Positions 51,704-58,833 of a stretch of DNA of 64,000 nucleotides are shown here, one piece after another. Each line of letters starts with the position of its first letter. The first letter of the stretch is position 1. A program made the translations under genes and the position numbers. The DNA comes from Kribbella jejuensis (GTDB lineage: Bacteria > Actinomycetota > Actinomycetes > Propionibacteriales > Kribbellaceae), in assembly GCF_006715085.1 (NCBI RefSeq), contig NZ_VFMM01000001.1:248001-312000 (forward strand). Reading direction: 5' to 3'. Below the pieces are notes generated by a model. The model was not told where the DNA came from. It saw nothing but the letters and a program-made list of their open reading frames with translations, and did not search any database.

Positions 51704-53875
51704 TCAGGCCGGCTCCCCGTACGGGATGCCGAATCCGTTGGTCGACAGGTAGACCCGGCCGTACACGCGCGGATCACCGGTGATCGCGTCGCCCGTGGAG
51801 GCGTACTGATGGCGGTCGTCGTTCACCCGCACCCACGTAGCGCCGCTGTCGTCCGAACGGAAGATTCCTCGCACTCCGGCGACCTTGCCCGAGGTGTACG
51901 CGGCCATCTCCCGGCGCCGCGGCGCGGCCTTGCCGAAGCCGATCGTGTACGCCTCCTCGATCGAGGTCACCCGTACGTACGTCAACCCGCCGTCGACGGA
52001 GCGGAACAACCCACCCGTTCCCGCCGCGAGCCAGCAGTGACCGGAGCGAGCCAGTACCGTCTCGAGCTTCCCCGCGCCGACCGGAAGGCCGCCGGCCGTC
52101 GCGCTGAAGGCCGCACCGCCGTTCGAGCTGACGTAGGCCTGACCGGTACCGGCGTCGAACGCGTAGAACCTCGCCGGGTCGACCCGATCGCCCGCGACCA
52201 CCGCAGTGACCGGCAGCCCCGTGACCGCGGTCCAGGTCGCGCCCCGGTCGCGGGAGTAGTGCGCGACCACATCGCCCGGTGACCACACGATCGTCCGCGC
52301 GTCGGCGCTGACCGCGGCCTTCCCGGTCTGGGTCATACCGGCCGGCTCACCGGTGAACGGCTGCCAACTCTTCCCGGCGTCGGTCGAGTACGCGCCACGT
52401 TCGCCCGCGTTCGCATTCGCCAGCCGTACGACGAACCCCGGTGCCAGCGCGGCGTAGTCGAGACTCGGCGACGTCCCACTGACCGGATTGGCCGCCTGCC
52501 CGTCGGGCGGTACGACGTCCAACCGGTCGTGCCGGTACACGCCGATGTCCCCCAGCGCACTGATCAACGGCGGTCCCCAGGGCGGACTGATCAGGTCGAG
52601 CACGGCGGTCTCCTCGAGCCCCTGGGCGCGCACGGACCAATGGGTACTGCGGCCTGCCTCCGCCTCGGTCACGTCGTCGGTACCGAAGATCGTCGCGCCG
52701 GTGACGTAGAGCACTTTGTCGGAGTCGAACGGATCGATCGAGATGTCGCCGATCATCCAGCCCAGCTTGGGTGTGCCGTGGAAGTTCAGGTACGGCGCTC
52801 CCGACGTGTCGAGCACGATCCGCTGCCCGATCGAGGTCCAGGTCCGGCCGCCGTCGACCGAACGGAAGATGTCGTCGACCGGACCCCAGCGGCTCATCGT
52901 CGACACCATCACGGTGCCCGGCCGCTGCGGATCGGTGGCAAGACCGCCGTACCCGAAGCCGGCCTCGCCGCCGGTGTTCGGACGCAGCGGGGTGATGTCG
53001 GTCCACTCCCCGGTCGCCGGATCGAGCTTGTGGACGGCGCCGTCGTACATCTCGTACGGGCCGGGCAGATCGCCGTACGTGACGTAGATGTTGCCGTCGG
53101 CCCCCAGCTCGCCGTGGTGCGGAAGCAGCCCCGTCGGTTGGCCCGCGATCGGCGACCACGTCGCGCCGGCGTCGGTGCTCCGGTAGAGCGGGTTCGCGGG
53201 ATCGGAAACGCCGGCGTAGACGGTGCCGTTGCGGGGGTCCACGAAGACGAAGCCGATACCGATCCCCGGGGTGCCGGTGGCCGGGAAGCTGTCCACCCGC
53301 GCCCAGGTGACGCCGCGGTCGGCGCTGCGCCAGAGGCCCTGGTTGCGGGTGCCGAAGAAGAGCACGCGACCGTCGCGGGGGTGCACCACCAGCCGCTCGC
53401 CCATCGACCGGCCGGGCTCGTTGCCACCGAGCTTGAACGGCAGGTCGGTCCGCTCGAACGTCCGGCCCTGATCGCAGGACCGCAGGATCGCGCCGTTGAT
53501 CGGCGACCAGTCGTTGGTATAGGTGCCGACGGCAAGATACAGCCGCTGCGGGTCGTGCGGGTCGAGCGCGAGGCTCTCGACACCGGTCCAGTTCCAGTCG
53601 TCCCAGCCGATCCAGTGCAGCAGCTGCACCCAGCGCCGCGTCCGGCCGTCGTACCGCGCGGCACCGCCGATGTCGGTCCGCGCGTAGACCAGGCCGCGTT
53701 TCGCCGGGTGGTGGATGATCCCGGTGACGAAGCCGCCACCGACGATCTCGACATTGCGCCACCGGTACCGGCCGGTCGGCGACGCCGACGCATAGGTGGC
53801 ACCCGCCGCGGCGATCGCCGTACCGGTGCCCAGGGCAAGGAACTGTCTGCGCCCGAGATGTGGTCCGATATTCAT
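51704..53875 (-). CDS. Secreted glycoside hydrolase family 74 xyloglucanase
   Basis: A 723-residue GH74 enzyme made of two seven-bladed beta-propellers with repeated 'RS-D-G-TW' blades. The N-terminus has a twin-arginine signal (GRRQFLALG, cleavage near residue 32). Catalytic aspartates by family position are Asp68 in YARTDIGGAARY and Asp377 in GWMIGDISIDPFDSD; WIGWDDWNWTGVESLALDP is a GH74 landmark. It cuts the xyloglucan backbone, in endo or reducing-end-specific mode, which the sequence alone does not settle. The start ATG 53875 lies 2 bases after the permease stop, so enzyme and importer form one operon. Confidence 0.93.
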   Translation of the reverse strand: MNIGPHLGRRQFLALGTGTAIAAAGATYASASPTGRYRWRNVEIVGGGFVTGIIHHPAKRGLVYARTDIGGAARYDGRTRRWVQLLHWIGWDDWNWTGVESLALDPHDPQRLYLAVGTYTNDWSPINGAILRSCDQGRTFERTDLPFKLGGNEPGRSMGERLVVHPRDGRVLFFGTRNQGLWRSADRGVTWARVDSFPATGTPGIGIGFVFVDPRNGTVYAGVSDPANPLYRSTDAGATWSPIAGQPTGLLPHHGELGADGNIYVTYGDLPGPYEMYDGAVHKLDPATGEWTDITPLRPNTGGEAGFGYGGLATDPQRPGTVMVSTMSRWGPVDDIFRSVDGGRTWTSIGQRIVLDTSGAPYLNFHGTPKLGWMIGDISIDPFDSDKVLYVTGATIFGTDDVTEAEAGRSTHWSVRAQGLEETAVLDLISPPWGPPLISALGDIGVYRHDRLDVVPPDGQAANPVSGTSPSLDYAALAPGFVVRLANANAGERGAYSTDAGKSWQPFTGEPAGMTQTGKAAVSADARTIVWSPGDVVAHYSRDRGATWTAVTGLPVTAVVAGDRVDPARFYAFDAGTGQAYVSSNGGAAFSATAGGLPVGAGKLETVLARSGHCWLAAGTGGLFRSVDGGLTYVRVTSIEEAYTIGFGKAAPRRREMAAYTSGKVAGVRGIFRSDDSGATWVRVNDDRHQYASTGDAITGDPRVYGRVYLSTNGFGIPYGEPA

Positions 53876-53877
53876 CG

Positions 53878-54783
53878 TCACCCCTTGACCGCGCCGATGA
53901 TGACGCCCTTGGTGAAGTGCCGCTGGATGAACGGATAGACGAGCAGCACCGGCAGGATCGCGATCACCACGATCGCCATCTTGATCGCCAGCCCGGGCGC
54001 CGGTTGCAGCCCCAGTCCGACGCCGGTCGAGACACCACCGGCGCCGGTCGGAAGTGCCTGCTGCTGGACGATGTACGTCCGCAGCACCATCTGCAACGGC
54101 CACTTGCTGTTGTCGTTGATGTACAGCAGCGCGTTGAAGAACGCGTTCCAGTAACCGACCGCGTAGAACAGCCCGACGACCGCGACCACCGCCTTCGACA
54201 GCGGCAGCACGATCCGGCGCAGGATGGACAGGTCGCCCGCACCGTCGATCCGGGCGCTGTCGATCAGCTCACCCGGAATGCCCATGAAGAACGACCGCAT
54301 CACGATCAGGTTGAAGGCCGAGATCGCGGCCGGCAGGATCAGCGACGCATAGTGGTCGATCAGCCCGAGCGAGTTCACCAGCAGATAGCTCGGGATGATG
54401 CCGGGCCCGAACAGGAACGTCAGCAGTACGACGAACAGCAGCGGCCGGTGGAACAACGATCCCGGCCGCGACAGCCCGTACGCGGCGAGCACGGTGATCC
54501 CGAGGCTGAACGCCGTACCGACAAGGGTGATCAGCACGCTGATCACCAGCGCCCTCGTCACCACGCCGCCGGACAGCAGCTGCACGTACGCCGCGATCGT
54601 GAGTTCCCGCGGTACGACGACCAGGCCGCCCGCTCGCGTGACCGCCTCGGTCGAGGACAGGCTCGTCACCACGACGACGTACAGCGGGAACGCCACCGCG
54701 AGCGCGATCAGCGTCAGCACCAGCGGCTTGGTCAGCCGGTCGACGATCGTCGGTTCTTCTTCCCAGACAGCTCGTGTGGTCAT
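53878..54783 (-). CDS. Carbohydrate ABC importer permease (LplC type)
   Basis: A 301-residue permease with six membrane segments. LIDSARIDGAGDLSILRRI (near 185) is the EAA loop, and VYPFIQRHFTKGVIIGAVKG is the typical ending. It belongs to the LplC/YtcP branch that works with large binding proteins. It overlaps the previous permease by four bases and directly precedes the GH74 gene. Confidence 0.9.
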   Translation of the reverse strand: MTTRAVWEEEPTIVDRLTKPLVLTLIALAVAFPLYVVVVTSLSSTEAVTRAGGLVVVPRELTIAAYVQLLSGGVVTRALVISVLITLVGTAFSLGITVLAAYGLSRPGSLFHRPLLFVVLLTFLFGPGIIPSYLLVNSLGLIDHYASLILPAAISAFNLIVMRSFFMGIPGELIDSARIDGAGDLSILRRIVLPLSKAVVAVVGLFYAVGYWNAFFNALLYINDNSKWPLQMVLRTYIVQQQALPTGAGGVSTGVGLGLQPAPGLAIKMAIVVIAILPVLLVYPFIQRHFTKGVIIGAVKG

Positions 54784-55799
54784 GAGCGCGAATACACCCC
54801 CTGCTCGCCCACCATGTGGGCGAATCTGTTGGCCACCAGGACGAGGACGAGGCCGACCACGCCTTTGAACAAACCGGCGGCGGCGCCGTAGCCGAAGTCG
54901 CCGGCGAGCAGGCCCTGGTAATAGACGAAGGTGTCGAGTACTTCCGCGGCGTTGCCGCCGACGGCGCTGCGCTGCAGGATGAACTGCTCGAACCCGACCG
55001 TCAGCGCGTCACCGAGCCGCAGGATCAGCAGCAGCACGATCACCGGGCGCAGACCGGGCAGAGTGATGTGCCACAGACGCCGCCAGCGGTTCGCGCCGTC
55101 GGCCGCCGCCGACTCGTAGAGCTCCGGGCTGATCGTCGACAACGCGGCGAGGAACACGATCATGCCCCAGCCGGCGTCCTTCCAGACCGCCTGTGCGGTG
55201 ACCAGCAGAATGAACGTGTCGGGCTTGGTCATCAGGTCGATCGCCGAGTGGCCGTGCTCGCGCAGCGTCTGCGAGAGCAGGCCGGCGCCGCCGATCATCT
55301 GCTGGAACAGCGAGACGACGAGGACCCAGGAGAAGAAGTGCGGCAGATAGACGATGCCCTGGATGACGTTGCGGATCTTCGCGGACAGAACACTGTTCAG
55401 CAACAAGGCCAGCCCGATCGGGATCGGGAAGAAGAACGCCAGCTGCACCACCGTGATCGACAGCGTGTTCGCCACGGCCCGCCAGAACGCGGGTTCGGAG
55501 AACATCCGCTGGAAGTTGGCGAAACCGACGAAGTCGCTGCCCCGGATCCCGGTGTACGGCGAGTAGTCCTGGAACGCGATCACGTTCCCCAGCGTCGGGA
55601 AATAGTGGAACACGCCCAGCAGCACGATCACCGGCGCCACCATCAACAGCAGCGGCCAGTCCCGCCGCAACCGGTGCCGGAACTTCGCTCCGCCACTCCT
55701 GTTCCGCCGGTGGACGGGTTCCTTGGTCTGTCGGGTCTCCTCCGCCTTCACCGAAGGCTCAACGGCCGTTGTCACTGAGAACCTTCGCGTAGAAGTCAC
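54780..55799 (-). CDS. Carbohydrate ABC importer permease (LplB type)
   Basis: A 339-residue permease with a long basic N-terminal tail before the first membrane helix (DWPLLLMVAPVIVLLGVFHYF). The EAA loop is LYESAAADGANRWRRLWHI (near 230). Its frame overlaps the end of the binding-protein gene; the start may be ATG 55799 or GTG 55775, the latter closer to the stop of that gene at 55759. The LplB family takes up complex oligosaccharides; with GH74 and GH12 in the operon, xyloglucan oligosaccharides are the likely cargo. Confidence 0.88.
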   Translation of the reverse strand: MTSTRRFSVTTAVEPSVKAEETRQTKEPVHRRNRSGGAKFRHRLRRDWPLLLMVAPVIVLLGVFHYFPTLGNVIAFQDYSPYTGIRGSDFVGFANFQRMFSEPAFWRAVANTLSITVVQLAFFFPIPIGLALLLNSVLSAKIRNVIQGIVYLPHFFSWVLVVSLFQQMIGGAGLLSQTLREHGHSAIDLMTKPDTFILLVTAQAVWKDAGWGMIVFLAALSTISPELYESAAADGANRWRRLWHITLPGLRPVIVLLLILRLGDALTVGFEQFILQRSAVGGNAAEVLDTFVYYQGLLAGDFGYGAAAGLFKGVVGLVLVLVANRFAHMVGEQGVYSRS

Positions 55800-57420
55800 G
55801 GCCTTCGTTGCCGCCGTTGTCCTGCCACTGCTTGACGGCCGTCTTCAGGTAACTGACCGGCTTGCGCCCGCGGTAGATGTCCTGCAGCGCGTCGTCGAAC
55901 GGCTTGGCCAGCGCGGCCATCTTGGCGGGTTGCTCCACCCGGATGCCCTCGAAGAGATTCTTCTCCCGGAACTTGATCGCCGTGTTCTCCCAGGCACACA
56001 TCGACTCGACGTACCCCGGGTACTCGCTCTGCGTGATGGCGACCGGACGGCCACCCAGGAAGATGTACGTCTGCGAGACTTCTTTCTGGCCCAGCGCCGT
56101 CAGCTTCGGCGCACCGTTGCTCTGCCGCGTGTAGTGCTTGCCCTCGACCCCGTAGTTGTACAGCTGGTACTCCTCGGTCCCGAACGGTGCGGCCGTGTAG
56201 TTCAGGACGCCGAGCAGCTCCTTGACGCGTGCCTCGCCGACTCCCTTCTTCACGAAGGTGAAGATCCCGGCCGGGTCACCGCCCCAGGTGATCGGAGTGC
56301 CGCCGTCGTGGGCGAACGGCACCACCGGCTGCGGGTTGAACTTGGGGTTCGTCGGCAGCTGCCGCTGCAGCGACTCGGCCCAGGCACCCAGCCCGTCCTG
56401 CCGGATCACGAACTTGCCGCCCTCGAACAGCGCCTTCTCGTCGGCCGAGTTGCCGACCACCTCGGGATGCACGTAGCCCGACTGGAACAGCTGCCGGACG
56501 AACGCCACCGACTCCTCGAACTCCGGCGTCTCGATCTTGTTCACCAGCTTGCCGCTGGAGTCCTTACGCCAGCTCCCCGGCGCACCGAACATCCGGGCCA
56601 CCTCGTCGGCGACCGAGCCGAACGCCCAGCGACCGGACTTGGCGTCGGTCATCTGCTTGCCCAGCGCGAGCATGTCGTCGGCGTTCTTCGGCGGCTGCGC
56701 GCCGACCTGGTCGAAGATGTCCTTGCGGTAGAACAGCGCCCACGGGAACCCGTCGGACGGGAACGGCACCGCCTTGAGCTGGCTGTTCCAGACGCCGTAC
56801 GCCCAGGCCCTGGTCGGCAGGTTCGCCAGCATCGGGTACGCCGCGGCCTTGTCACCGGCGAGGTACGGCGTCAGATCCTCGAACAGCTTGTCCACCGCCT
56901 GGCCGAACCGGGTCAGCCCGGAGATGTTCCAGCCCGGGATGCAGAGCAGCTCCGGGACGTTGCCGGCGGCAAGGATCGGGCCGAGCTTGTCGCCGTAGTC
57001 GTTGCCGTTCAGGATGTTGAACTTGACCGGGGCACCGATCCGCTCGTCGTTCGCCTCGAAGTACGAGTTGTTCGCCAGCGGCGGGATCGGGCTCCACAGC
57101 GGCGTCATCGCGGTCACCGGCTTGCCACTGGGCACCATCTTGTCCGGCACCGCCCGCTTCAGCTCGGCCGGGTAGTGCGTGAAGCCCGGCGAGGCGCCGT
57201 CCTGGCCCGGCAGATCCGGCTTGACCGGTTCGTACTGGACGTACTTCGGCAGCAGCCCGGACAACTTGTCCTCGGTCTCGGCGTGCCCCGACGTACTGGA
57301 ACCCGAGCTGCCGTTGGAGCAGCCGGTCAGCGTGACCCCGCCGGCGGCAGCGGCCGCGCCGGCGCCGAGCAGGGAGATGAAGGTCCGGCGGCTGGCCCCG
57401 CCGATCGCTGGTCCGGTCAC
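55759..57420 (-). CDS. Large sugar-binding Tat lipoprotein of ABC importer (LplA type)
   Basis: A 553-residue solute-binding protein. GTG 57420 is preceded by aggag at good spacing; longer frames are shadows of the ROK gene. The N-terminus joins a twin-arginine motif (ASRRTFISLLG, residues 9-19) to a lipobox (LTGC, Cys34), as in Tat-exported lipoproteins. The size and the LplA-like fold (GNVPELLCIPGWNISGLTRF) suit binding of large oligosaccharides. It heads the operon with two permeases, GH74 and GH12, and is divergent from the ROK regulator. Confidence 0.9.
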   Translation of the reverse strand: MTGPAIGGASRRTFISLLGAGAAAAAGGVTLTGCSNGSSGSSTSGHAETEDKLSGLLPKYVQYEPVKPDLPGQDGASPGFTHYPAELKRAVPDKMVPSGKPVTAMTPLWSPIPPLANNSYFEANDERIGAPVKFNILNGNDYGDKLGPILAAGNVPELLCIPGWNISGLTRFGQAVDKLFEDLTPYLAGDKAAAYPMLANLPTRAWAYGVWNSQLKAVPFPSDGFPWALFYRKDIFDQVGAQPPKNADDMLALGKQMTDAKSGRWAFGSVADEVARMFGAPGSWRKDSSGKLVNKIETPEFEESVAFVRQLFQSGYVHPEVVGNSADEKALFEGGKFVIRQDGLGAWAESLQRQLPTNPKFNPQPVVPFAHDGGTPITWGGDPAGIFTFVKKGVGEARVKELLGVLNYTAAPFGTEEYQLYNYGVEGKHYTRQSNGAPKLTALGQKEVSQTYIFLGGRPVAITQSEYPGYVESMCAWENTAIKFREKNLFEGIRVEQPAKMAALAKPFDDALQDIYRGRKPVSYLKTAVKQWQDNGGNEGRDFYAKVLSDNGR

Positions 57421-57434
57421 GTCGCATCTCCTAG

Positions 57435-57463
57435 AATTAGTTGGGCTGGTCGCCAAACAAATT
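57435..57463. promoter_or_regulatory. Candidate ROK operator in the divergent gap
   Basis: An AT-rich imperfect inverted repeat, AATTAGTTGG (57435-57444) and CCAAACAAATT (57453-57463), lies in the 108-base gap between the binding-protein start (57420) and the ROK start (57529). AT-rich inverted repeats with T-rich and A-rich ends are typical of ROK repressors such as Mlc and XylR. Confidence 0.5.
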
Positions 57464-57528
57464 AACCCAGGCCAGACCATGCGACAAGGTGTAGAACTGA
57501 CCCAGAACTTCTTTCGACGGGACGGACC

Positions 57529-58719
57529 TTGATCACACAGACCGCCGACCACACCGACATCCGCGCGATCAACCTGGCCGCGGTACTGGCCCATCTGCGC
57601 CGGGAAGCGCCGTGCTCGCGAGCCGCGATCGCGTCGGCCACCGGCTTGAACAAGGCGACCGTCACGAGCATCGTCGGCGAGCTGCTCGACCGCCGGCTGG
57701 TCCGCGAGACCCAGCAGACCCAGAACCACGTCGGCCGTCCGGCGACCCTGCTCGTGCTCGACGGTTCGGCGTACGCGACCATCGGGCTCGAGGTCAGCGC
57801 GCGCGGCCTGACCGCGCTCGGCTGTGACGCGGCCGGCGAGCAGGTGCTGCGCTGGCACCGCGCCGGGCCGGGGCCCGACGCCGGACCGGCGAAGGCGATC
57901 GCGGCGATCGCCGCGCTGGCCCGCCGGGCAATCGCTTCGGTGCAGTCGTCCGGGCGGCGGGTGCTCGGCATCACCGTCGGCGTACCCGGGCTGGTGAACC
58001 GCGACGGTGCGGTCGTCCTGGCCGCCGGGCTGGGCTGGCGGGACGTGCCGCTGGGGTCCGAGCTGGCCGCGGCGCTCGGGCGGCCGGACATTCCGGTGAC
58101 GGTCGACAACGACGCGTCGCTGGGCGTGCTGGCCGAGCACCTCTACGGCGAGTACGCCGGTACGCCGAACCTGATCCAGCTGACCGGCGACACCGGCGTC
58201 GGCGCCGGCATCATCGTCGACGGCCGGCCGCTGCAGGGGCATCTCGGGTACGTCGGGGAAATCGGCCACCTGCGACTGATCCCGGACGGCCCGCTCTGCG
58301 CGTGCGGCCGCCGCGGCTGCCTGGAAGCGCTCGCCGGTGTACCCGCGATCCTCGCCCGGGTCGGCGCGACGGTCGACGAGGAGGACTCACAGCGCCAACT
58401 CGAAGGGCTGATGCGCCGGGCGGACAACCGCGAGGCGGACGTCATCGGAGTGCTCACCGAGGCCGGCACCCACCTCGGTCACGGCATCGCCGCTCTCGTC
58501 AATGTCCTCAACCCGGAAGTGGTGGTGCTCGGCGGCGCGTACGCCCTACTCGCCGAACACCTGGCTCCCGCGGTCGACAAGGCCCTGCGGGAAGCGACCA
58601 TCGCGCCGGACGCCGGCGGCTGCACCGTCGTGCCGTCCAGCTTCCCGCACACCGCCACTCCCCTGGGCGCGACCGCTCAGGCGCTGACCCCGCTGACCAG
58701 CGGCCGACTGCCGGGCTGA
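57529..58719 (+). CDS. ROK-family transcriptional regulator
   Basis: A 396-residue regulator of the XylR/NagC type, apparently starting with TTG at 57529. The winged helix is LAHLRREAPCSRAAIASATGL followed by NKATVTSIVGELLDRRLV (about residues 19-58). The ROK sensor domain has a zinc site, CACGRRGCLEA (near 258-268), and sugar-kinase-like motifs (DNDASLGVLAEHLYG). It is divergent from the importer/GH74/GH12 operon and precedes the GH3 gene, so it probably controls one or both, answering to glucose, xylose or an oligosaccharide. Confidence 0.9.
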   Translation: MITQTADHTDIRAINLAAVLAHLRREAPCSRAAIASATGLNKATVTSIVGELLDRRLVRETQQTQNHVGRPATLLVLDGSAYATIGLEVSARGLTALGCDAAGEQVLRWHRAGPGPDAGPAKAIAAIAALARRAIASVQSSGRRVLGITVGVPGLVNRDGAVVLAAGLGWRDVPLGSELAAALGRPDIPVTVDNDASLGVLAEHLYGEYAGTPNLIQLTGDTGVGAGIIVDGRPLQGHLGYVGEIGHLRLIPDGPLCACGRRGCLEALAGVPAILARVGATVDEEDSQRQLEGLMRRADNREADVIGVLTEAGTHLGHGIAALVNVLNPEVVVLGGAYALLAEHLAPAVDKALREATIAPDAGGCTVVPSSFPHTATPLGATAQALTPLTSGRLPG

Positions 58720-58790
58720 AGCCGGAAAGCGCCTGCCCCGGGGTCTTGACCGTGAGCGCGCAGGATGTCACCCTCGGTTTCACGCCCGAT

Positions 58791-58808
58791 TGTCGAAGCG
58801 CTTCGACA
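58791..58808. promoter_or_regulatory. Perfect 18-base palindrome upstream of the GH3 gene
   Basis: TGTCGAAGCGCTTCGACA is a perfect palindrome centred on AGCGCT, 25 bases before the GH3 ATG. A -35-like TTGACC is at 58746-58751. The form is that of LacI-family operators, so a LacI protein encoded elsewhere may control the GH3 gene apart from the ROK protein next door. Confidence 0.7.
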
Positions 58809-58833
58809 TACCCTGCCATTGGAGTCGATCGCC

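Noticed and set aside
57421..58269. Upstream extension of the large sugar-binding protein into the ROK gene
   Set aside because: It runs antisense to the ROK coding region and lacks any domain; the Tat-lipobox signal starts at 57420.
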